A stretch of 64,000 nucleotides of DNA from contig NZ_JACHJQ010000016.1 of NCBI RefSeq assembly GCF_014203735.1, positions 1-64,000 of the forward strand, in the 5' to 3' direction. The notes under the pieces were generated by a model. The model had not been told where the DNA came from and ran no database searches. It saw only the letters and a list, made by a program, of their open reading frames with translations. The DNA comes from Actinophytocola algeriensis. Its GTDB lineage: Bacteria > Actinomycetota > Actinomycetes > Mycobacteriales > Pseudonocardiaceae. The first letter of the stretch is position 1; every line of letters starts with the position of its first letter. Shown here one piece after another: positions 1 through 7,289 of the stretch. The translations under genes were made by a program, and so were the position numbers.

Positions 1-90
1 GTCGACACCGTGAAGGACGGGCAGCACTGGGTGACCCTCTTCGACCCGGAGGGCAACGAGTTCTGTGTCCTGAGTGACCGGAAAAGCTGA
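1..90 (+). CDS. VOC/glyoxalase-superfamily protein, C-terminal end only
   Basis: The first 29 codons read in frame 1 to a TGA and end a protein that starts before the window. The tail HWVTLFDPEGNEFCV is the typical last beta-strand of vicinal-oxygen-chelate (glyoxalase/bleomycin-resistance) proteins, where the Glu of the DPEGNEFC motif is usually a metal ligand. Nothing can be said about substrate from this fragment. Confidence 0.7.
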   Translation, partial: VDTVKDGQHWVTLFDPEGNEFCVLSDRKS

Positions 91-179
91 GCGGGCACCG
101 AACAGTTGTCCGGGACTCCGACGACCCACGCAGCAACACGGACCAATGGGCTGCCGCCCGCCGCCAGGCGGTACCAACC

Positions 180-494
180 TCATGCGACAGCACAGCTAGG
201 GCTTCGCTTCGATTTGCCGCCAGAGGCGGAAACTTCGGGCCTGTTCTGTGAAGGAGAGAAATTCCCCGGCACGGGCCATGTCGTCCGTGACCCGCCCACG
301 GAACTCGCGTACGTGGTGGCCCAGATCAGTTCACACGGCAACGCGGCCAGCCGAAGCCCGAGTTGGGGGTTGAGCCGCTCCAGGTGCGAATCTGCCGCAG
401 CACCGGGTGGTTCGCGCTGCGTGTCGTTGCCGAACGGCAGCAGCGTTCCGTCAACATCGAGGAACAGCAACGGGCGTTGCTCATGCGGCGTCAT
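180..494 (-). pseudogene. HAD-like phosphatase fragment coupled to the IS256-type transposase
   Basis: The start ATG overlaps the transposase stop as ATGA, so the gene would be translated by coupling. The N-terminus LLFLDVDGTLLPFG is the HAD motif I (nucleophile Asp and general-acid Asp) and LIWATTY is the usual following strand. After about residue 62 the sequence stops looking like a HAD protein. A different frame then reads plausible coding sequence (from VREFRGRVTDD to a stop near 201), so the 3' part is either frameshifted or joined to foreign DNA. HAD motifs III and IV are absent, hence non-functional as it stands. It may be a passenger gene of the element or an interrupted host gene. 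Confidence 0.55.
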
Positions 495-1648
495 GCTGCG
501 GTGACCTCGTCGCGCTCGATCAGGACACCGCGCTCGAAGCGAGCTCCGGCGCGCACCAGTGCGACCAGGTGGGGTGCGTTGACCGCACGCCAGCGGGCCT
601 GGGCTGACTCGATCAGCTTGAATGCCATGGCCAGACCAGCCGCCCGCGAGCCTGGTCCCTTGGTGACCTTCGTCCGATGACGCACCGACGCGAACGTGGA
701 CTCGATCGGATTCGTGGTGCGCAAGTGGATCCAGTGCTCGGCCGGGTAGTCGTAGAACGCCAACAACTCGGCGACATCGTCGCTGATCTTGGAGACCGCC
801 TTGGGGAACTTCGCCCCGTAGGCGGCCTCGAAGGCTTTGACCGCGTCCAGGGCGTGCCGGTGGTCCTCGGCGTTCCATATCTCCGCGAGGGCTTCCTTCG
901 CCCCCGGATGGACCGATTTCGACATGGCCGACAACACGTTGGTGATCTTGTGGAACCAGCACCGTTGCTCGCGCGTGGCCGGGAAGACCTCGCGCAGCGC
1001 GCCCCAGAATCCCAGTGCGCCGTCACCCACCGCCAGCACCGGAGCGGTCATCCCTCGCCGGGCGCAGTCGCGCAGCAGATCTGCCCCACGACTCGGTCGA
1101 TTCCCACAGGTAGACGTAGTCCACTTGTGACAGATCCCGTTCGGCGAAAGCACGTTGCTCGGTCTTCCACTGCTCGGTCAGTTTCGTGATCACCGGCGCT
1201 GACAGACCCGCGGTCGAGCCCAGGAACTGGCCTAGCGCAGGCACGAAGTCACCCGAGGACAGGCCGTGCAGGTACAGCAACGGCAGCACTTCGGTGATCT
1301 TCGGCGTCTTGCGGGCCCAGGCGGGCAGGATGGCCGAGGCGAACCGCTTGCGCTCGCCGGTCGCGGGGTCGACGCGCTGGTCGTTGACTCGCGGCGCGGT
1401 GACGTCCACCGCGCCTGCGGCGGTGAGACTTCGCGGGGCTGGTGGTACCCGTTGCGCACGACCAGGCGGTGGCCGTGTTCGTCGCGCTCGTCGGCGAACG
1501 CGGCGATGTGGGCGTCGACCTCGGCGCGCAGTGCTTCGGCCAGCATCCGGCGGGAGCCGTCGCGGACGATCTGGTCGATCAGCGACGACTCGCCCGTGGT
1601 CGGATGGTCGTTGTCACCAGATGTGGGGTCAGGGACTACGGTGAGCAT
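491..1648 (-). pseudogene. IS256-family (mutator-type) transposase, frameshifted and internally deleted
   Basis: Three consecutive reading frames carry one transposase. The N-terminal part (1648 to about 1440) has MLAEALRAEVDAHIAAF and NGYHQPREV. The middle (about 1440-1108) has DVTAPRVNDQRVDPATGERK, PALGQFLG and VDYVYLW, the strand carrying the first catalytic Asp. The C-terminal part (about 1108-491) has LAVGDGALGFWGAL with the second Asp, QRCWFHKITNVL, and HWIHLRTTNPIESTF with the catalytic Glu. A frameshift lies near 1430. Near 1108 the frame changes again and roughly 40 residues normally found between VDYVYLW and the ESW motif are missing. The enzyme cannot be active without recoding and repair of the deletion. 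Confidence 0.88.
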
Positions 1649-1724
1649 GGGCGTACCTTCCCGACCGACGCGCCAACGTCGGCCTGCTCGAGACCAGTTA
1701 CTCGATCACCGGGAAGGTACGCCC
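1649..1724 (-). promoter_or_regulatory. Perfect 15-bp inverted repeat sequestering the transposase ribosome-binding site
   Basis: GGGCGTACCTTCCCG at 1649-1663 is exactly complementary to CGGGAAGGTACGCCC at 1710-1724, separated by 46 nt. In the minus-strand transcript the 3' arm contains GGAAGG and ends directly before the ATG of the transposase, so folding would hide the Shine-Dalgarno sequence. Such fold-back control against read-through transcription is known for other insertion sequences (IS10, IS50); its role here is inferred. Confidence 0.6.
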
Positions 1725-1955
1725 TTCACCGGCCGATCCACAGGTCTCAAGCATTGCTCGCCGGGCCGCCCAGGTCCGCCCGCGGGGCGAACGCGTTGGG
1801 CGCGCTGAGGATGTCCAGAGCGCGTGTGCATCCGGAACACTCTGGGTTGGTTGGAGCGCATTGCTCGATCCTTGACTCCGCTGAACGAGGGAACTCCCCA
1901 CGGCTGCTGACGTTCTGTTTCCACGGAGAGTCACACCTTCGGCGGCCGATTCAGC

Positions 1956-3188
1956 GTGCATCGTCACGGGACGTTTGACGCTGGTATGACGCGGAATACA
2001 GGTCACATCGACGATGTCGAACTCTTACGGATTGGGAGCCGTACTGTGCCAGCGTTACAAACTGCCGGGCCGGTAATCAACAACCCCGCACGATGGGTTT
2101 CGTGCCTGGTCAAAGACGTTCCACGCCCCAGCGATAGGCCCGCAGGTCCGCAGGTTTGGCAGTGGTCAGCGCAGCATTGGTCTGACGTGTGGCGACGCAC
2201 TTCTGGGCGTGGGCTGCCATCACGACGAGACGCGGTGGATCAGTTCACCGCGACGATGTGTAGCGAAGGCGATCTCTGCGACGAGCAGATCGAACAGGTT
2301 TGCAGCACAATCTTTTCACCGGGCGATCGGCCATTGGAGGTGTGGCTGGCGGACGCGATGGAAAGATTTGTGTGGCGGATCCGACCCTGGATTCCCCTAT
2401 GGGTATCCTTCGCGCATTGGTCGGTGCGCTGGTGCGTGCATCGCGAGCGCCAACAGTTGATCTTTCTGGCTCGAGACATGCTGTCGACGTACCTCACTGC
2501 GCGTCGACTTGATTCCCGGGTCGGGACGGGGCTGGACATCCGCTTGGCGCACGCGTCACGGAACCACCATGGCAGCGTGAGCAAGATCATGGGGACCGGC
2601 TCGACGGGCCACTTTGTGCCGAAACCATTCGCCGTGGTGGACTCGGGCTGTTATGGAACCGTGGTCTCCCGTCTGGTGGAGGATCTCGACTCTCCGGCGA
2701 CCCCCGCCGAGCACGCAGCGTGCCTGTTCTTCTTCAGCCGGAATCCAAGGATCTTCGGGTTTCTGAACTACCTGTTGAGCCCGAGCATTCTGGAAGCTGA
2801 CATCCTTGGTCATGACGTCGCTGACTTCGTGATCTACGCGGGCGATCTGCTGGAGGCTCTGCCCAAGCCATACCGGGTGGTCGACCATGGTGACATCTTC
2901 GCCGGTGAGATCCAGGACCTCTTGACATTCTGCTTGAGCATGGCGGTCCTCAAAGAGGTCGACGACTATGTCGACGCTGGTCCGTTGGCGTCCATCTCGC
3001 AAACCCAACGGAGGGCGCTGGAGCTCTACAACGTCTATGCCTACGCAGGCAGCAACCGTGCGCTCGGCGATTCTCTGCTCTTCCATGCCCCTGCTCCCCA
3101 GCAACTGCCGGCAAGTTACGGATTCGACGACCTGGACTTCCACAGCTTTCCACCGCAGAACGAAATTTTCGGGTCCGTTCCGGGATGA
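1956..3188 (+). CDS. Unknown protein with an LxRD-type motif; first gene of a three-gene operon
   Basis: I do not recognise this 410-residue protein with certainty. The middle contains QQLIFLARDMLSTYL, then ASRNH, then FAVVDSGCYGTVVSRLV and ACLFFFSRNP. This order recalls HAD-like proteins of glycan clusters (a FLARDG-like strand followed by VDIGW-like and a third strand), but the match is weak. No signal peptide or clear membrane segment is visible. The first possible start is GTG at 1956; ATG at 1986 is an alternative, and neither has a strong ribosome-binding site. Codon 24 is TTA (2025-2027), rare in high-GC actinomycetes. GC content is visibly lower than in the island downstream, which hints at transfer. 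It ends 19 nt before the next gene. Confidence 0.75.
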   Translation: MHRHGTFDAGMTRNTGHIDDVELLRIGSRTVPALQTAGPVINNPARWVSCLVKDVPRPSDRPAGPQVWQWSAQHWSDVWRRTSGRGLPSRRDAVDQFTATMCSEGDLCDEQIEQVCSTIFSPGDRPLEVWLADAMERFVWRIRPWIPLWVSFAHWSVRWCVHRERQQLIFLARDMLSTYLTARRLDSRVGTGLDIRLAHASRNHHGSVSKIMGTGSTGHFVPKPFAVVDSGCYGTVVSRLVEDLDSPATPAEHAACLFFFSRNPRIFGFLNYLLSPSILEADILGHDVADFVIYAGDLLEALPKPYRVVDHGDIFAGEIQDLLTFCLSMAVLKEVDDYVDAGPLASISQTQRRALELYNVYAYAGSNRALGDSLLFHAPAPQQLPASYGFDDLDFHSFPPQNEIFGSVPG

Positions 3189-3207
3189 CAAGGAAGGGGA
3201 ATCACCC

Positions 3208-4050
3208 ATGCGTCAGCACAACGTAGCGGCGTTCCTCGACCGGTGCCGCGATGAGTCAGGAAGATTCGTCGAGACCGACGAGGACCGACCGAGTCTGGAA
3301 GCGAGTCGCTTTGGCGCCGAAATTCTGCAACTGATTGGTAGCCGCCCCTCCGAGGCCGAGTTGCGGTTCGTCGCCGATCGTCACTGCGGTGCGGGATACG
3401 CCATGGACGACGATGCCGAAGAGCCCGCTCTGAGCGCCACCTACTACGCGCTTCGGTTGTTAGAACTGGCCGGACACCCACCATCCGACGCTCACGAGAT
3501 CGCGCGCTGGCTCGTCGACACACTGTTCGGCGAGGGCCGTGTCGTGGTGGACATGGACGATCTGTTCTACGGCATCCGTGCGCTCAACCTCGCCGGTGAG
3601 CGGCTCTCGTCAAGTGGGGAAGACGCGGTGCGCACCTTCCTGCAAACCTGTCAGCACGTCAATGGTGGGTACGGCTTGCTGCCTGATGCCGCGCCGGATA
3701 TCGAGCGGACGTACTGTGCGGTCGCCATTTCCTTGTGGATGGGCGGCGACAGTGATCACGAGGCCGCCCGAGCGCAGAAACCGTTCGTCCGCTCGTGCTA
3801 TGACGGCGGTGGACACATTAGGATGCGTCCGAGCAGTCCGGACTGGTCTTTGGCCAGTGGCTACTGGGGCAACCGTTGTGTTGAGTTGCTGGAGTTGGAC
3901 TGGCCGTGGGACGACGTACATGCTGCCACTGCGGCGTGCCGGCAACCTGACGGCGGTTTCACCTCCACTACCGGATCCTCCCTATGGGAGACCTACTGCG
4001 CTCTGCGGGTACTCGACATCGCCACCCAGCATCGGCAGGTGCACGCATGA
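3208..4050 (+). CDS. Prenyltransferase/squalene-cyclase-type repeat protein (alpha/alpha toroid)
   Basis: This 280-residue protein carries repeats of the kind found in protein prenyltransferase beta subunits and class II terpene cyclases: NGGYGLLPDAAPDIERTYCA in the middle, YDGGGHIRMRP later, and PDGGFTSTTGSSLWETYCAL at the C-terminus. The repeats suggest an alpha/alpha barrel that binds a lipid or isoprenoid. I see no DxDD motif of class II cyclases, and the zinc ligands of prenyltransferases cannot be assigned by eye, so the reaction is unknown. The ATG at 3208 follows AAGGAAGGGGA at a good spacing. Codon 85 is TTA (3460-3462). The stop overlaps the start of the next gene as ATGA, so the two are probably translationally coupled. 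Confidence 0.75.
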   Translation: MRQHNVAAFLDRCRDESGRFVETDEDRPSLEASRFGAEILQLIGSRPSEAELRFVADRHCGAGYAMDDDAEEPALSATYYALRLLELAGHPPSDAHEIARWLVDTLFGEGRVVVDMDDLFYGIRALNLAGERLSSSGEDAVRTFLQTCQHVNGGYGLLPDAAPDIERTYCAVAISLWMGGDSDHEAARAQKPFVRSCYDGGGHIRMRPSSPDWSLASGYWGNRCVELLELDWPWDDVHAATAACRQPDGGFTSTTGSSLWETYCALRVLDIATQHRQVHA

Positions 4051-4856
4051 GCCGCGCTTCGCTGCAAGACCTGGCCAGCGCTCCGCGACTGCGGCACCGT
4101 CTGGGATTCGGCCTGTACCTGATACCCGGGTACCCGACCTGGGAGGCCAGTGTTGACGCGGTGCGTGCGGCCGTGACGCAGGATGTCGACTTCATCGAGT
4201 TCCCGATCCTGCGTGACCGAACGTTCTCCGCACGCACCGGTGGCCCGGTGGCCGCCGCTCTCGCCAAAGCCCACCCGGACCTGCTCGATCTCGCCTCTCC
4301 CGCGCTGTATGAGTGGCTCGACGAGATCCCCGCGCCAGTCGGCGTGGTCTACGAGTCCGCCTGGCCGGCGTTGGACGACTGCCGAATCCCGCACACGCTC
4401 GCCGATCGTTGTGCCGGGCTGATCTGCGAGCACAACGCGACACCGTTTCAAGGGCACGCCCGGCATGCGCGAGTGTGGCGTACTCCATTGGTCGCGACTA
4501 TCCGGGCGACGCCGGACACCGTCGATGCTCACGACATCGACGTGCTCGAACATGGAGGCGGGTTCATCTATCTCGCACTCAGCGGCACCACCGGCGAACG
4601 CGGCAGCATCGATGATTCGGTCGCCAGAAAAATCCGCGCAGCACGCGACTACCGCGCCGATCTACCGGTGTATGCGGCGTTCGGTATCCGTACCCCCGAC
4701 GATGTGGCCGCCGTGGCAGCGGCCGGTGCCGACGGCTTCATCGTCGGCAGTCACGCCTTGCATCTACTCGGCACCGGCGGCCTCGGCGCCTATGAACACT
4801 GGCTGCGCAGCATGACCACCGCACGGGCGACCGCTCTGCCTGCACAATCACGCTGA
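4047..4856 (+). CDS. Tryptophan synthase alpha-like TIM-barrel protein with altered active site
   Basis: This 269-residue protein has the TrpA order of motifs: GLYLIPGYPTWEASV near residue 22 (TrpA has a YLxAGxP strand), VDFIEFPIL with Glu51 in the place of the catalytic TrpA Glu49, GGFIYLALSGTTGER at 171-185, YAAFGIRTPDDV at 209-220 and ADGFIVGSHAL at 229-238. The phosphate-binding GTTG, FGI and GS elements look intact. The segment matching SDPLADGP of TrpA reads RDRTFSARTGGP, so the catalytic Asp60 is missing. There is no trpB or other tryptophan gene next to it. It probably binds a phosphorylated ligand such as an indole-glycerol or pentulose phosphate and performs a different or simplified reaction. 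ATGA overlap with the upstream gene. Confidence 0.75.
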   Translation: MSRASLQDLASAPRLRHRLGFGLYLIPGYPTWEASVDAVRAAVTQDVDFIEFPILRDRTFSARTGGPVAAALAKAHPDLLDLASPALYEWLDEIPAPVGVVYESAWPALDDCRIPHTLADRCAGLICEHNATPFQGHARHARVWRTPLVATIRATPDTVDAHDIDVLEHGGGFIYLALSGTTGERGSIDDSVARKIRAARDYRADLPVYAAFGIRTPDDVAAVAAAGADGFIVGSHALHLLGTGGLGAYEHWLRSMTTARATALPAQSR

Positions 4857-4882
4857 CACCGCATACTCGTCGGTCGCACCGG

Positions 4883-4918
4883 CGCCGCTGTGGGAAAGAC
4901 CATTATTCCGCAGCGGCG
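4883..4918. terminator. Hairpin between convergent genes
   Basis: CGCCGCTGTGG (4883-4893) pairs with CCGCAGCGGCG (4908-4918) in 10 of 11 positions across a 14-nt loop. It sits between the TrpA-like gene and the convergent permease and overlaps the last codons of the permease. A bidirectional terminator is plausible. There is no U-tract, as is common in actinomycetes. Confidence 0.4.
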
Positions 4919-6219
4919 TCGGCGCTCCTGTTATGGTTGCCTCCGCTGGACCAGCGCCGGTAGGTCACCGCTCCGACAGCGAGCACGAGCGGGAACAGCA
5001 GGTACTCGCGAGCAAGGACCAGCACCACCAGCACCAGGCACAACGCGATCAGCGCGAGCCACCATCCCCAGCTGCCAGTGGGCAACAACCGTGTGCCGGC
5101 AGCCATGGCGATAGCGTAGATCCCGATCAGACAGGCGTTCTCCGCCAGGAGCAACGGTTCGATGTGGAAGCCGCTCAACATGGCTATCACGAAGCTCAGG
5201 GCTGTCCCGATGGTGACGACCAACAGGCTGCGTCGTGGCACTTCCCCGGCTTCGCTGCCGCTGGCGAGCCATCCCGGCAACGCACCATCGCGACCCAGCG
5301 CCGACCCCAGTTTGGACAAACTTGCGATGAACGCGTTCAACACACCCAAACTGACCACCACGGCGATTACCGCGGTGACCGTCCGCGCCGAGATCCCCGT
5401 TCCCTCGGCCAGCAGCAGCGCCAGAGGCGCGTCGGTTTGTGCGGCTTTTCTGCCGAGAACCAGGATCGTCACCCCCGCCACCGCCAGGGTCAACACACTG
5501 ATCACCGCCAACGAGATTCCCGTGGCCAACGGCAGGTCGCGTCGCGGATTTCGAAACTCAACCGCAAGGTGGGTCACGGTCTCCCAGCCAATGAACGCCC
5601 ACACCAACAAACTCATCGCCACGGCGAGCCCACTGATCCCATGTGGTGCGAACGGCTGCAGATTCGACACATCGGCACGTGGAACCGACACGACCACGGC
5701 CACGATCAGCAGCAACGCCAGCACGCCGGCAAACACCAGCTGCACACGTCCGGAAACACGCACCCCAAAAGCGTTGACGGTCACCGTGATCGCCACCAGT
5801 ATGACCGCCACCACGATCGTGGTGGTCTGGTCGCCCCCAATGAGTTCGGTGACATAGGCCGAGCCGAACGCGCTCGCCGCCGGCATCCCAGCCAACGCCC
5901 CGAAATAGAACCACCAGCCCGCGACAGCCGACACGCGCGGACCGAAAGCCCGCCGCGCGAACGTGGCGGGGCCACCGGCATCCGGATAACGCCCCGCCAA
6001 CGCGGCGAACGTCGCCGCCACCGGGATCGACACCACAATCAACCCCATCCACGCCAGCAACGACGCCGGTCCCGCAGCCTCAGCCGCTAACGATGGCAAC
6101 GCAAGCAAGCCCGTGCCCAGAACCGCCCCCACATACAGAGCAACACCCTGCACCACCGTCAGATGACCACCACCAGTCGACGTTGCCGAGTCAGTCCCGT
6201 CCCCGCGCGCTTCACCCAT
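4903..6219 (-). CDS. APC-superfamily amino acid/polyamine permease
   Basis: The 438-residue protein has about 12 hydrophobic segments. The first, GVALYVGAVLGTGLLALP, carries the APC motif G-x-x-x-GTG in TM1 that contacts the substrate backbone. The TM6 region LVWAFIGWETVTHLAVEFRN is also typical of the family. It should import, or exchange, amino acids or related amines across the cytoplasmic membrane. Substrate cannot be deduced. It is convergent with the three-gene operon, so co-regulation is not implied, although a transporter for a related metabolite is possible. Confidence 0.85.
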   Translation of the reverse strand: MGEARGDGTDSATSTGGGHLTVVQGVALYVGAVLGTGLLALPSLAAEAAGPASLLAWMGLIVVSIPVAATFAALAGRYPDAGGPATFARRAFGPRVSAVAGWWFYFGALAGMPAASAFGSAYVTELIGGDQTTTIVVAVILVAITVTVNAFGVRVSGRVQLVFAGVLALLLIVAVVVSVPRADVSNLQPFAPHGISGLAVAMSLLVWAFIGWETVTHLAVEFRNPRRDLPLATGISLAVISVLTLAVAGVTILVLGRKAAQTDAPLALLLAEGTGISARTVTAVIAVVVSLGVLNAFIASLSKLGSALGRDGALPGWLASGSEAGEVPRRSLLVVTIGTALSFVIAMLSGFHIEPLLLAENACLIGIYAIAMAAGTRLLPTGSWGWWLALIALCLVLVVLVLAREYLLFPLVLAVGAVTYRRWSSGGNHNRSADAAAE

Positions 6220-6480
6220 ACCAGCTATGTACCCGCAACCCCACCCCCCTTACACGCCGGACCCTGCGGTCTCACAGGTGGGTGGACAGCCGGCCCCGAC
6301 GCCGTTCCGTCGGCAGCGGGTTCATGAGCCCATCGAACAACCTCCATGCAGCGCCGCCGTCTGGTTGAGAGGATTGGCGAGGTCGGTGACGTTGGGTCAG
6401 GATGGCGGTGTGCCGACGTCGATCTGGCCGCCCCGCCCGCCGCTTTCGATACGCTGCGTAACGACCGCAGTTGCCTGAAG

Positions 6481-6513
6481 GGGGTCTGCCCAGGGTTGGT
6501 TGACACCTCTTCT
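6481..6513 (-). repeat. Solo copy of an IS3-type element end
   Basis: On the plus strand GGTCTGCCCAGGGTTGGTT followed by GACACCTCTTCTG matches, with only a few differences, the minus-strand end of the IS3 element at 61021-61054 (GGTCTGCTCAGGGTTTGGTT then GACACCTCATCTG). It lies where the helicase remnant stops, which suggests a past insertion or recombination with such an element. No transposase sequence accompanies this copy. Confidence 0.5.
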
Positions 6514-6533
6514 GCACAGTCACGGAAGCGGTG

Positions 6534-6911
6534 GGTGCGCAGGATCCGGTCGAGCTGCTGGCCCTCGGCGGGGTTCCAGCGGCCGTTGGCGTCCGCCCCG
6601 GCCACGTCGATCCACTTGGACGGCGGCGGGGTCGGGTAGGCCTCGGCGAACGCCGTGCCCGCGGCCGTGCCGGTGCCGGTGCCGGTGCCGGTGCCGTCGA
6701 TCATCAGGCCGTCGTAGACGACCGTGTTGACGATGTCGAACATCGCCTGGTCACAGCGCCGGTGCACGGTCAGCGGCACCCCGACCCAGGCCTTCTCCTC
6801 GCCGTCGGGGAGCCGGGTGCCGAGCGCGGTCTGCCGGTCGGCCAGGCGCTGCACCGACGTACGCGACGCCGACCACTGCACGTGCACGCCGAGGTCGTTG
6901 CGGATCGCCTG
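6534..6911 (-). pseudogene. Fragment of an AAA/DEAD-type helicase-like protein
   Basis: About 125 codons on the minus strand read as the interior of a large superfamily I helicase-like ATPase: SASRTSVQRLADRQTALGTR, VGVPLTVHRRCDQAMFDIVN, YDGLMIDG, PPSKWIDVAGAD and PAEGQQLDRILR. Similarity stops abruptly on both sides: the 3' side at the IS3-like end at 6481-6513 and the 5' side near 6911. No Walker A is present. The open frame itself continues to 7052 and 6225, but those flanks do not resemble the family. Confidence 0.6.
6667..6696 (-). repeat. Five tandem copies of a 6-bp unit
   Basis: GTGCCG is repeated five times without change inside the helicase remnant and encodes an alternating Gly-Thr run in the minus frame. 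The length is a multiple of three, so it does not shift the frame. It is a likely slippage-prone microsatellite. Confidence 0.8.
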
Positions 6912-7289
6912 CGAGCCGGCCCCCTCACGGTGGACGGATTCCGAACCCGTGTGCATCCCGCGCGCCGCCCGGGGTTCGAACGCACAACAACCACGTACGC
7001 GGATCGTGGTGACGTCGATCGCAAGCAGATGGCGAACTCGGCGGAGTACCACAAACCTACGTACCGCTACGTCCTCAGTTGTCAGTTAGATAGGCCGATC
7101 AAGTTGCGTGACGAACAGAACAAACTCCATCAAATGGCGAGCTGAATTGCGCCTTTGTGAAGCAAAAGAGATGGGTTCCCCTTTATTCCCAGGGTTCCGG
7201 GTCGACGTGAAGAGAGACTGTCAAAGTCAGAGGTGGACTAATTCGAGTGGATGGTTGACTTTGTGGTCACGGGCGGCTGAGTATGCGTT
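6912..7289 (+). promoter_or_regulatory. Gene-free, lower-GC region upstream of the LuxR regulator
   Basis: No convincing gene is present in these 378 bases, which are poorer in GC than their surroundings. A possible promoter for the regulator is TTGACT at 7255-7260 with GAGTAT at 7279-7284 (18-bp spacing), which would give a nearly leaderless transcript because the start ATG is at 7290. The promoter is an inference from two hexamers only. Confidence 0.35.

Larger units (their letters stand above)
491..1724 (-). mobile_element. IS256-type insertion sequence remnant
   Basis: The element is defined by the broken transposase plus the 15-bp inverted repeat just upstream of its start codon. I could not identify a matching terminal inverted repeat beyond the transposase stop, so the outer ends are unresolved. 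If the coupled HAD gene is a passenger, the element continues to about 180 or further left. Confidence 0.5.

Noticed and set aside
1698-2006. Possible minus-strand gene of 102 codons before the unknown operon
   Set aside because: Mixed codon use, no ribosome-binding site and no family; overlaps the transposase hairpin.
6667-6696. GTGCCG array as a regulatory or CRISPR-like repeat
   Set aside because: Unit is 6 bp without spacers and lies inside a coding remnant in frame; slippage explains it.
6225-7052. Minus frame of 275 codons as a complete gene
   Set aside because: Only codons 48-173 match a family (helicase interior). The flanks are unrelated and the left flank contains the IS3-type end.
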